NCBI GenBank assembly: GCA_947383875.1
Contig: CANDEX010000008.1
Span: 1-40,079 of the forward strand
Length of the DNA stretch: 40,079 nucleotides
Direction of reading: 5' to 3'
DNA from: an uncultured Azospirillum sp.
GTDB lineage: Bacteria > Pseudomonadota > Alphaproteobacteria > RF32 > CAG-239
Shown in pieces: positions 23,055 to 30,764 of this stretch. Under the pieces are notes generated by a model. That model was not told the DNA's origin, made no database searches, and saw only the letters and a program-made list of their open reading frames with translations. Every line of letters begins with the position of its first letter. The stretch's first letter is position 1. Both the position numbers and the translations under genes were made by a program.

Positions 23055-23762
23055 TTATTTTTGAAATAACTGTTTAAACCACAGGTTAAACCTGGCAATA
23101 ACTTTAAACACCGGATGCAGAAAGCGTGGTGCTTGTCCGGCTGCCGAAAACATCACCGAAACACGCTGAATGCGGCAGTCAATAGCTACACCCATACGGT
23201 GATGACCTTGGTTGAGCGTATCCTGAATACCCAAATTACGACAGAGCATAATATCCAAGGGAAAACGGTCATCATAACCATTTTGGCTCATGCTGTTTTT
23301 AAGCTGTTGATACATTTTCTTGCGCTCTTCTTCCGGCATTTTGTACTTAGGATTAGAGAACTGATAAGCGTTTTCCGGTGTTCGGAAATTGCGTTCGATT
23401 TTCAATCTGCGAATTTCGAAAGGATTAATGTGATAAATGTGGCTGGAATAAGCCTTGTATTTGTAACGCAAAACGCGGATTAACGGAGAAATGAAATTCC
23501 AACGTCCGATACGAGAAACAAAAGCAATTCGTACAGGAATAAACTCAGAACCGGAGGTTATGGCTTTTTCTACAAATTCCCGCCCCTTAAGTAAGGTATC
23601 ATAAATCACGGGTTTTGAAGCATCATATATATCTTTTTCACCGATGAGAACTACCACATCATCAGGACTGTCAGCCGTAAAATCAGTTGGACTGTCGGCA
23701 AGAACAGCCAAATCCTGTGGATCAAGATGATAAATTTCTGATGAATAACAAATTCTCTGCAT
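23055..23762 (-). CDS. ParB/sulfiredoxin-fold-like protein next to a glycosyltransferase
   Basis: 235 aa from ATG 23762, chosen because AGGAG lies 6 nt before it. An in-frame GTG at 23831 would add 23 residues but has no ribosome site. The only domain hint is QLKNSMSQNGY, followed by PLDIMLC, then QDTLNQGHHRMGVAID near the C-terminal third. This resembles the ParB-like nuclease fold (L..SI...G, pivot GHHR), seen in DNA-partition proteins and also in ATP-using enzymes. Nothing suggests DNA partition here. Its stop is 9 bp before the glycosyltransferase start, so they are co-transcribed. A modifying role in surface glycan synthesis is inferred only. Confidence 0.68.
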   Translation of the reverse strand: MQRICYSSEIYHLDPQDLAVLADSPTDFTADSPDDVVVLIGEKDIYDASKPVIYDTLLKGREFVEKAITSGSEFIPVRIAFVSRIGRWNFISPLIRVLRYKYKAYSSHIYHINPFEIRRLKIERNFRTPENAYQFSNPKYKMPEEERKKMYQQLKNSMSQNGYDDRFPLDIMLCRNLGIQDTLNQGHHRMGVAIDCRIQRVSVMFSAAGQAPRFLHPVFKVIARFNLWFKQLFQK

Positions 23763-23934
23763 TAACTTCTCCTGCTCATATTGATACAGCAGTTTCTGCC
23801 AATAATCAAATAAAAATCCGGTGCTCTCCACAAGTCTTGACGGAGTGTCTAAACCGAACAGTTATATTGAATGATTGTTTTTTACTCTTAAATTCGAATC
23901 ATAATCAATCAGATAAATTCAGGAGGAGGGAGCC

Positions 23935-24936
23935 GTGAGCGAAAAAGGCGGTGATACGCTGTTTCATTTGGCAAAAGGATATTATCTTACCCGAGTTATG
24001 GGAAAAGAGTTTATGTTTATTCTGCGTGACAGACACGAAGAACCTTTGGTCGTTTTGGAAATGTATCAGGATAAAATTTCATCTGTTCGACCGTATCATG
24101 CCGCGGAATCCGACAAAAATTATCTTTCGGTTTTGCAAAAATTTGTAAGGCAATACAATCTTCGTCTGACACAGGATGCTGCGGCGGCATTGTCTTTGTC
24201 TGTTGTGATTCGAGATGGAAAAGAAGAATATTTTTCTCCTTCTGAAATGACATCAAAGCGGTTGAACAGTTTTTTTCAAGGTTATGACACGCTGTCAATC
24301 AGTTTTAACCATGTTCACAAACATCGTTTGCTTATCCCTCAGGCATCAAAACCATGTTATTTAAATTTCAGTCGTATTCAGGCCGATAAAGTAGTTGTTA
24401 GCGCAAATTCCAAAGCCGAATTGGAGTTCAGAGATAACCTTTGGACAGATACGCTCATTATTGGGGATGGTTTTGAAGGCAGTCTTAATTTCTCTCGGTC
24501 AAATTTGTTAAATATCAAACTGGGAGACAGTTGCCGCTGTCATATAAGTTGCGTACGCAGCGGAAAATGTTTTGATTTTTCTGCCGGAGATGTTTATAGT
24601 GGTCATCTCGAAATAAGGGATTCCTGTTTCCATCGCCTTAAGACGGGTTACTATTGTTATGCCGTTTTGCAGTTAAGTGACAACTGGGGGAAAAAAGATG
24701 TTTATATCGGCGATTCTTTTCGCGGAAGCCTCATAATAGATGCCGGACAAGCGGAAAATATTGATATTGGAGATGATTGTCGCGGGCGAATTGCTGTTCG
24801 AGAAAATAATAATCAGGAAAAAATATTTAATTGCTCCAACCCCATTCTTTTGAAGCATGACGACCTCCAACCGGATTCTTTCATCAAACCTTTGCTGAAA
24901 AGAGCAAAACATTTCTGGCATAGGCATTTTATGTAA
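23935..24936 (+). CDS. Hypothetical repetitive, beta-solenoid-like protein
   Basis: 333 aa from GTG 23935, which has an excellent ribosome site (GGAGGAGGGAG). I do not recognise the family. The first 120 residues look globular. From about 130 to 300 the sequence shows irregular repeats of about 20-25 residues with the pattern I.IGD.F.GSL...S, for example LIIGDGFEGSL, IKLGDSCRCHI, VYIGDSFRGSLII and IDIGDDCRGRIAV. This suggests a right-handed beta-solenoid. A basic, aromatic tail follows (KRAKHFWHRHF). There is no signal peptide. It is divergent from the ParB-like/glycosyltransferase operon and may belong to the same surface-related function, but this is only positional evidence. Confidence 0.68.
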   Translation: MSEKGGDTLFHLAKGYYLTRVMGKEFMFILRDRHEEPLVVLEMYQDKISSVRPYHAAESDKNYLSVLQKFVRQYNLRLTQDAAAALSLSVVIRDGKEEYFSPSEMTSKRLNSFFQGYDTLSISFNHVHKHRLLIPQASKPCYLNFSRIQADKVVVSANSKAELEFRDNLWTDTLIIGDGFEGSLNFSRSNLLNIKLGDSCRCHISCVRSGKCFDFSAGDVYSGHLEIRDSCFHRLKTGYYCYAVLQLSDNWGKKDVYIGDSFRGSLIIDAGQAENIDIGDDCRGRIAVRENNNQEKIFNCSNPILLKHDDLQPDSFIKPLLKRAKHFWHRHFM

Positions 24937-24968
24937 TGAAATTGTTTCAGTTTTGTTACAAAAATCTG

Positions 24969-24997
24969 TTGTGTAGGGAGCTATTTTATGCTATACT
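24969..24997 (+). promoter_or_regulatory. Promoter with extended -10 before the gene at 25049
   Basis: TTGTGT (24969-24974), a 17-bp spacer and TATACT (24992-24997), with TGC in front of the -10. The same TGCTATACT element occurs before the MATE gene. The start codon is about 50 bp downstream. Confidence 0.65.
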
Positions 24998-25048
24998 GAA
25001 TTCATACAGATAAATGGATATAATTGTGGTAATGAAGGAGTGGTAAAC

Positions 25049-25549
25049 ATGGTAGCTCTGGTTAAGGAAACAAAAGGCGAAATTTTCATTAAACAGATTG
25101 AAAAGGCCAAAACCAACAAAGGACGTATCTTTTCACTTTTGTTGGAAACACTTCAGAATGAATACCCTCAGGCAGAAGCTGTCACTATTGTTAATAAAAT
25201 TAAAAATTTTGACGCACTGGTTAATTATGATGCCAGTTTGGCAAAATTCCAAATTACCCGTAACGGAGATAATATCCGTAAAACAATGGAAGATATCAGC
25301 TCTATGAAAGTTCTTGGTAAAGATAACTTCAAATATAAGCAGCTGATGATTAAAAAATTAAATGTCCTGGCATCAATCCATCCGGATGCCAAAACATATG
25401 CGGATATTGCTGCGGCAGCATTTATTGCTCAGGGATTTGGAGATGTAAAAGTCTTTAAACGCGAATTTACCAATTATGTTCATAATCTGCATAATGTCAG
25501 TACTGTCGGTTGTTGGGATACGGAATGCCTGGCACGGCTTGGTTGTTAA
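25049..25549 (+). CDS. Hypothetical protein, 166 aa, with Cys-rich tail
   Basis: The start is ATG 25049, preceded by AAGGAG at 8 nt; a GTG three codons upstream overlaps that site and is less likely. I do not recognise the family. The protein looks alpha-helical and basic through residue 150 (GRIFSLLLETLQNEYPQAEA, AKTYADIAAAAFIAQGFGD). It ends with VGCWDTECLARLGC, three Cys within 12 residues, which might bind metal or form a disulfide. There is no signal peptide or membrane helix. It has its own promoter and a strong terminator, so it is monocistronic and probably well expressed. Confidence 0.7.
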   Translation: MVALVKETKGEIFIKQIEKAKTNKGRIFSLLLETLQNEYPQAEAVTIVNKIKNFDALVNYDASLAKFQITRNGDNIRKTMEDISSMKVLGKDNFKYKQLMIKKLNVLASIHPDAKTYADIAAAAFIAQGFGDVKVFKREFTNYVHNLHNVSTVGCWDTECLARLGC

Positions 25550-25578
25550 TCTTCAATTAATATGCAAACTTCTGTACG

Positions 25579-25608
25579 GGTCTCCATTATTCATGGAGAC
25601 CTTTTTTT
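25579..25608 (+). terminator. Rho-independent terminator after the gene at 25049
   Basis: GGTCTCCAT (25579-25587) pairs with ATGGAGACC (25593-25601) over a 5-nt loop and is followed by seven T residues. Confidence 0.9.
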
Positions 25609-25626
25609 GAGCTATTGTTATTGGAG

Positions 25627-25642
25627 TTAGAGTTTACGCTAA
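25627..25642. promoter_or_regulatory. Candidate MerR-type operator (dyad)
   Basis: TTAGAGTTTACGCTAA is an imperfect inverted repeat of the kind bound by AdhR/SoxR-like MerR proteins. It lies 67 bp before the MerR start codon, just upstream of the -35 of the best promoter match, and is probably an autoregulatory site. Confidence 0.5.
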
Positions 25643-25655
25643 ATCAAGCATTTGA

Positions 25656-25684
25656 TTGACATGGTTGCAATATCAGTTTATGTT
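25656..25684 (+). promoter_or_regulatory. Promoter of the MerR gene
   Basis: A consensus TTGACA (25656-25661), a 17-bp spacer and TATGTT (25679-25684) lie 25 bp before the start codon. The same -35/-10 combination occurs before the gene at 3602. An alternative reading puts the operator dyad in a 19-bp spacer behind TTGGAG (25621-25626), but its -10 would be poor. Confidence 0.55.
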
Positions 25685-25708
25685 ACGCCCAATAAAGGAG
25701 GATTTATC

Positions 25709-26137
25709 ATGGGATATTCAATCGGGCAGGTGGCACAAAAAACGGGATTAACCACCCATACTCTGCGTTATTATGAAAAAGAAGGGTTGCTGCCTTTTAT
25801 TAAGAAAAGCGGTTCCGGTCTTCGCGTTTTTTCTGACGCTGATTTGGATTGGTTGTCACTGATAGAATGCTTGAAAGGCACCGGAATGCCATTGAAAGAT
25901 ATCAAGCAGTATATTGATTGGTTTATTGAAGGGGATGCAACGCTGCAAAAACGTCTGGATATGTTTGTTCGGCAAAAACAGAAATTGGAAGAACAATTAT
26001 CGCAGCTGCAGAAGCATATGGAAAAAATTAACTACAAAATTGCTTATTATACTGAGATTATAGACGGCGGCAGCGAAGGTGTTTTTGAACGAAATCCTCA
26101 GCTGGCAGAAGAAAGAAAACGAATTTACGGCCAATAG
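25709..26137 (+). CDS. MerR-family transcriptional regulator
   Basis: 142 aa from ATG 25709, which has a strong AAGGAGG site; upstream in-frame starts have none. The N-terminal winged helix-turn-helix is classical: YSIGQVAQKTGLTTHTLRYYEKEGLLP, positions 3-29, with key residues R21, Y22, Y23 and E24. A long coiled coil at about 80-115 (RQKQKLEEQLSQLQKHMEKI) gives dimerisation. The C-terminal end lacks clustered Cys, so it is unlikely to be a metal sensor like MerR or CueR. It is closer to the AdhR/BltR type, which responds to aldehydes or drugs. It probably controls its own promoter; other targets are not evident, since nuoL downstream appears to have its own promoter. Confidence 0.9.
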   Translation: MGYSIGQVAQKTGLTTHTLRYYEKEGLLPFIKKSGSGLRVFSDADLDWLSLIECLKGTGMPLKDIKQYIDWFIEGDATLQKRLDMFVRQKQKLEEQLSQLQKHMEKINYKIAYYTEIIDGGSEGVFERNPQLAEERKRIYGQ

Positions 26138-26171
26138 CTTTTGATGGTTGGTGATTAGTGTGTAATAAAAC

Positions 26172-26199
26172 TTTAAAAGCCGGCATTATTTGTTATATT
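26172..26199 (+). promoter_or_regulatory. Possible promoter of the nuoL-rnj gene cluster
   Basis: TTTAAA (26172-26177), a 16-bp spacer and TATATT (26194-26199) lie about 38 bp before nuoL. The -35 is weak, so the call is tentative. Confidence 0.35.
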
Positions 26200-26236
26200 A
26201 GCGAAAAGTTATTGTCTTGAACAGGGAATTCCCGTA

Positions 26237-27895
26237 ATGATTATCGACATTTTTCTCCTGCTTATCGGAGCCGGTGTTGTTTCCGGTTTATACTGCGGTA
26301 AAAGATTCTCAGCTCTCTTGTCTTTTCTGCTGGCTTTTATCGTCGCAGGAACGGCTCTGAAGCTATATCAAAGCTGGCAGCTTGGCTATAGCGATAATTT
26401 TACATATGATTGGGTTCATTCCCGCTATTATCCGGTCAAAATACACTTGTTTTCCAATGCGGCACATGATGCGCTTATGCTGCCTTTTTTTATTGTCACC
26501 AGTGTGATTTTGCTGTTTAACACCTTTTTACCGTCGGAAGAAAAACGCCAACGCTTGGGCTGTTTGACCTGCTTGAAGCTGGCCGCTCTCACTCTGTTGA
26601 TTTGCAGTGAAAATGCCATTCAGTTACTGGTCAGTGCCTGTATTATTGATATTTTGGGATTCTATATTATCAATGACAGCCGGGTGCGCCGTAAATATAT
26701 TTTCTATAATTTGTTGGCTGATATGGGGTTGTTTATGCTGTTTGCCTTATTATGGGGATATATTCATACCATCAAATTGTCAGATTTTTCTCTCTACACC
26801 GGCAAAGGAGAACATAAAGATTTGGTTTGCATCCTGCTGTTGCTGTGCTTGTTTATCAAATCTGGTTTATTTATGTTTCAAACCCCGCTGCAAAAATGGA
26901 AACGTCTCGGAATGAATCGGATTATGATGTTGTCTTACTTGTCAACACCGATTGCCGGAATCATAATTCTGGATAAAACGGTTGTTTTACTGCCTCTGTC
27001 TGGCTATTCTTTGCCGTTGCTTTATATTTTCGGAACGGCATCTGTTCTCTGGGGAATGGCCGGTGTTCTGCTGATGAACGAACTGCGGCGTAATGCTGTT
27101 TACTTTAATATGATGTTTTACGGAGCAGTATACTTCTTGTTTGCTCAGGGTTTTCGACTTGAGAATCCTTTATTTTCACTATTGTTGATTTGCGGCTTTT
27201 TACTGAACGGCTGCTGGTTGCTGGTGCAAATGGGAGCCTCAAATGAAAATCATATCTCTTCTATGGGAGGATTTATTAGCGGCCTGAAATTGACACTGTG
27301 CATTACTTTACTTGTGCTAATCGCTTACGGTCAGACATTACTGAAATTATATCCGGAATATCCTGTCGGTGTTGCCTTGGTCGGAACAGCCTTAATGATT
27401 GCAGGCTCAAGTCTTCTCAGCCGAATTTACTTAGGAAAAAGTTGTGCCGATGAGCGGGTGTTGGCGTTGTTGCATAATCCGGGATTTGTTTTTGGCGGAA
27501 CGCTTGCGACACTGGCTGTTGGGGTAATCTGGATAAATAAGGAATTTTCCCCGGTGCTTTGGGGAATAATGGCCCTGTTTTTGCTTTTGTTTGGAACTGA
27601 TGCCTTTCGTTTTGTGCGTAAGGCTTATACTGTGGAAGCCATTCAAAAAACAGATATGTTTTCAGGATTTTATCGTATTTTTGTCGTCGGACCTGTTAAA
27701 GTTTTGGGGAGAGTTCTCTGGCTGACGGTAGACTTTTTGATAATAGAAAGAACAGTGATAAACTCCCTTCATAGACTGTTGATGATACTCATAAATATTT
27801 TTCGGCGGTTGCATACAGACAGTTATTGGTCTTATCTTCTGTTCTTTTTGCTGGGCTTTGTCATGGCAATATTTTGTTGGAAATGGGGGAGATAA
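26237..27895 (+). CDS. nuoL: NADH-quinone oxidoreductase subunit L-like protein, strongly divergent
   Basis: 552 aa, shorter than usual NuoL (about 610-680). Its identity rests on position before nuoM-nuoN and on two sequence traces: the mid-membrane segment FIKSGLFMFQTPLQKW near 206-221, which corresponds to KSAQ.PL..W in NuoL, and a C-terminal amphipathic stretch ending RRLHTDSYWSYLLFFLLG that matches the NuoL lateral-helix end. About 13-15 membrane helices are visible. The Glu of helix 5 (WEG..LCSYLLIGF in typical NuoL) is replaced by Cys135 in my alignment. The HAATMV region is not conserved. The helix-7 Lys is kept (Lys208). It may anchor the membrane arm without normal proton pumping. 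It is 3 bp from nuoM. Confidence 0.75.
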   Translation: MIIDIFLLLIGAGVVSGLYCGKRFSALLSFLLAFIVAGTALKLYQSWQLGYSDNFTYDWVHSRYYPVKIHLFSNAAHDALMLPFFIVTSVILLFNTFLPSEEKRQRLGCLTCLKLAALTLLICSENAIQLLVSACIIDILGFYIINDSRVRRKYIFYNLLADMGLFMLFALLWGYIHTIKLSDFSLYTGKGEHKDLVCILLLLCLFIKSGLFMFQTPLQKWKRLGMNRIMMLSYLSTPIAGIIILDKTVVLLPLSGYSLPLLYIFGTASVLWGMAGVLLMNELRRNAVYFNMMFYGAVYFLFAQGFRLENPLFSLLLICGFLLNGCWLLVQMGASNENHISSMGGFISGLKLTLCITLLVLIAYGQTLLKLYPEYPVGVALVGTALMIAGSSLLSRIYLGKSCADERVLALLHNPGFVFGGTLATLAVGVIWINKEFSPVLWGIMALFLLLFGTDAFRFVRKAYTVEAIQKTDMFSGFYRIFVVGPVKVLGRVLWLTVDFLIIERTVINSLHRLLMILINIFRRLHTDSYWSYLLFFLLGFVMAIFCWKWGR

Positions 27896-27898
27896 CAG

Positions 27899-29332
27899 AT
27901 GGAAAGTTCACTGACAATTCTCTCGTCGCTTATTGCTGTTCCGTTCATTGGTTTTCTGTTTGCTTTAACAGCAAAAGATGATGATGGCACCCGTGGCCGA
28001 AATGTGTTCAGCGTGACAATTTTGTCCCTGATCGCCAACCTTTTCCTGCTTTGGCGGATAGCTGTGAATTTAGAAGTTGATAAATCCGGTTTGCAGTTGG
28101 TTGAAAAATTTCATTGGTTGCAAAATCCGCATATTGACTTGGTTTTTGGTATAGATATGTTTTCTGTGTTGGTTATTGCTGCCGTACATATTGCTGTAAT
28201 AATCGGCTTAGCCGGAGCCAAACAACAGGGGCATTACCGAAAAACCATGTTTGTGATGACCCTTTTGTTTCTCGGGATGTTTAACGGTCTGTTCGTTGCT
28301 GCAGATATTTACTCTTTTTATCTCTTTTTTGAGGCCTTGCTGCTGCCGCTGTTTATGCTTATCGGTATGTTCGGTGAGGTTAAAAAGCAGCCGAGTATCC
28401 TGCGTTTCTTTATTTATAATTTTATCGGAGCGTTATTTCTGTTTATTGCCACCGCTGTGCTTTATCACTACGAGGGGCGCAGTCTGGGGTTGGAAAAAGT
28501 CAGCCGGTTGCATTTGCCGCCGCGGCTTGAACTTTGCGTCTGGGGTGCAATTTTCATTTCATTTCTGTCGCGCATACCTATTTGGCCTTTCCATTATTGG
28601 ATTTCTTCGGTTAATTCGGCCGTGCGTAATCCGTTAGTCTTCATTATTGTTAATCTGGTGCCGTTGACGGGGGTATATGGTTTTATCCGTTTCTGCCCGC
28701 AAACAGTGCCTGATTCTGTAAGTTATTATCTGACCGGACTTGAAATTATTGCCATTATCAGCATGTTGTTTATTGCGCTTATCGGATTGATAAACAAAGA
28801 TATTCAATATAAAATCTTTGCTTATGGCACGGTTTTTTACATTTTGTTCTTGTTGGGAGCGTTGTTGCCGATTGATAAGATATTGTTGAATATCGGATTT
28901 TCATTGTTTGCATTTGTGATTATTTTTGCCGCGGTTGAAGTGCTGACCACCTATTTAAATGAGGAGCAGAATGATAAAGCTGTTGCTCCGCACGGTATCC
29001 TTTGTCGTGTTCCCCGGTTGTCCTTAATCTATTCGTTTATGGTTTTAGCCGCGGTCGGGATGCCGTTGTCATCGTTGTTTTTGAATAATTTTGTTATTTT
29101 GTCTTATCTTTTCAGCTATAATATCCGTTTAGGAATTCTCATTATGCTTTCGCTGCTTTTTGTTGCTGTGGCTTTGATGCAGGAGCTTTATATTTTTAAA
29201 GATGACAGCCGCATAGGTCCGGATACGGCTTGTATTATGGATATTTCAGGCCGAGCATTCGGTTGGATGGTCTCATTGGCAGGATTGCTGCTGATGTCGT
29301 TTGTCAACCCGTTGTGGTTTATCGGAGGCTAA
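27899..29332 (+). CDS. nuoM: NADH-quinone oxidoreductase subunit M-like protein
   Basis: 477 aa, about the usual length, with about 14 membrane helices. It is the best conserved of the three antiporter-like subunits here. The helix-5 Glu is present in YLFFEALLLPLFMLIG (Glu145). The helix-7 region FLSRIPIWPFHYW aligns with F.VK.P..PFH.WLPDAH, so the proton-channel Lys is Arg225 and the following Asp-Ala-His is lost. In the next helix, VPLTGVYGFIRF aligns with LLK.GGYGLLRF, placing Leu256 where the central Lys belongs. NuoM normally forms one proton channel of complex I in the inner membrane. These changes suggest altered or lost pumping. It starts 3 bp after nuoL. Confidence 0.88.
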   Translation: MESSLTILSSLIAVPFIGFLFALTAKDDDGTRGRNVFSVTILSLIANLFLLWRIAVNLEVDKSGLQLVEKFHWLQNPHIDLVFGIDMFSVLVIAAVHIAVIIGLAGAKQQGHYRKTMFVMTLLFLGMFNGLFVAADIYSFYLFFEALLLPLFMLIGMFGEVKKQPSILRFFIYNFIGALFLFIATAVLYHYEGRSLGLEKVSRLHLPPRLELCVWGAIFISFLSRIPIWPFHYWISSVNSAVRNPLVFIIVNLVPLTGVYGFIRFCPQTVPDSVSYYLTGLEIIAIISMLFIALIGLINKDIQYKIFAYGTVFYILFLLGALLPIDKILLNIGFSLFAFVIIFAAVEVLTTYLNEEQNDKAVAPHGILCRVPRLSLIYSFMVLAAVGMPLSSLFLNNFVILSYLFSYNIRLGILIMLSLLFVAVALMQELYIFKDDSRIGPDTACIMDISGRAFGWMVSLAGLLLMSFVNPLWFIGG

Positions 29333-29333
29333 A

Positions 29334-30755
29334 ATGTTTGCGCTTTATATCAGTTATCTGCCGGAATTTTTTCTGCTGTTTGGTGCCGTACTGATGTTGC
29401 TGGTTTCTTATTTTCGCAGCGGAAACACTCCAAAAACATATTTTACGATAGCAAAATTATGTGTCGGCTTTAGTCTGCTGTCTGCCGTGATTTTTTATAA
29501 TCAAAGCGCAGAGCCGCAATGGTTTCTTAACAATTCATATACCACGCTGTTTAAAACACTGATTTATGTGTCGGCATTGGCTGCTTTTTACTTGGGATGC
29601 AAATGGTTTCTGAATAAAAATCGTTCAAGTTTTGGTTACTATCTGACCGCATTGATTTCTCTCTTGTTTTTGACATTAGCCGTTTCTTCGCGAAATCTGC
29701 TGTTGCTGTTCGGATGTTTGCAATTAAGTTTTATATTGAATATTTATTTCATTCGCCTTAGCTCGGATGAAGAGGTTTCCCGTCCGATACTGAAACGGTT
29801 TATCTTTGGCGGCATCTTGTCGTCTGTTGCTGCGGGTGCCGGCCTGACGTTGTTTTATATGTCAGGTATACCTTTTGATTGGCCGGGGGCGTATCTTTTT
29901 TTTGAGACACAAACTGTGGTTTGGCAATATACGTTGGCCGCATTACTTCTTCTTATACCGTTATTGTATATGTTGGGAGCTGCTCCGTTTCATCTTTGGT
30001 TTGCCGATGTTGTCGGAATATCCATACTTCCGGTCGGAACATTTCTCACTTTTATTCCGCCATTAGCATATATCGCTGTTTTAATTGAAATCCTGTGTAA
30101 TGTCTTTTATCCGATTTATCATGAATTACAAGGATTTATAGCTTGTTGCGGCGCATTGTCCGTATTTATCGGTGCTGTCGGAACCAACAGCGAAAATAAC
30201 TTACGCCGTATGTTTGCATATGTCAGCTTATGTAACTGGGGAATGGTGCTGATTTGCATCTCTTGGCTGAATGATAACGGTTTATTATGCGGTTTCATCA
30301 GTATGTTGGTTTACCTTCTGGCTCAATTTGGAATCTATACAGTTTTTTATGCCTTCAAGAGCAAAGGAGAATATCTTACGGAACAGTCCGAACTCTCCGG
30401 AGTTTCCGAAGTTCGCCCTTATATTTCGGCGGCATTGCTGATTTTTATGGTTTCTTTGCTGGGAATTCCGCCGATGTTAGGTTTCTTAGGTAAACTTTCT
30501 GTCATTAATTACTTGATTATTCAAGGCAGTTATGCTTTTATAGGGCTGATTTTAACGGCATTGCTGCTCTTGGCTTATGCATTTTTGAACGTTATTAAAA
30601 CAGTTTATTTTGATGGCCGGGTTAATGTATTTGACCGTGCAGATAAAGGGGTCTATATATGCCTGATGATTAACCTGATTTTGGTGTTAATTTCCCTACT
30701 GAACCCTAAGTATCTGATGCACGATGCCGAAACGATTTTAAGCACGGTTTTATAA
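29334..30755 (+). CDS. nuoN: NADH-quinone oxidoreductase subunit N-like protein, channel residues altered
   Basis: 473 aa from ATG 29334, which has GGAGG 5 nt upstream inside the end of nuoM. Typical NuoN length, with about 14 membrane helices. The signature LGAAPFHLWFADV near 214 corresponds to K...VPFH.W.PDV of NuoN and identifies the subunit. By eye-alignment the helix-5 Glu is Leu129, the helix-7 Lys is Met213 and the helix-8 Lys is Pro243. All three charged residues expected to carry protons are therefore missing. The EN.RRMFAYVSLCNWG segment, a conserved NuoN feature (K.MLAYSSI.H.G), is kept. It ends 9 bp before birA. Confidence 0.88.
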   Translation: MFALYISYLPEFFLLFGAVLMLLVSYFRSGNTPKTYFTIAKLCVGFSLLSAVIFYNQSAEPQWFLNNSYTTLFKTLIYVSALAAFYLGCKWFLNKNRSSFGYYLTALISLLFLTLAVSSRNLLLLFGCLQLSFILNIYFIRLSSDEEVSRPILKRFIFGGILSSVAAGAGLTLFYMSGIPFDWPGAYLFFETQTVVWQYTLAALLLLIPLLYMLGAAPFHLWFADVVGISILPVGTFLTFIPPLAYIAVLIEILCNVFYPIYHELQGFIACCGALSVFIGAVGTNSENNLRRMFAYVSLCNWGMVLICISWLNDNGLLCGFISMLVYLLAQFGIYTVFYAFKSKGEYLTEQSELSGVSEVRPYISAALLIFMVSLLGIPPMLGFLGKLSVINYLIIQGSYAFIGLILTALLLLAYAFLNVIKTVYFDGRVNVFDRADKGVYICLMINLILVLISLLNPKYLMHDAETILSTVL

Positions 30756-30764
30756 GGATGTTGG

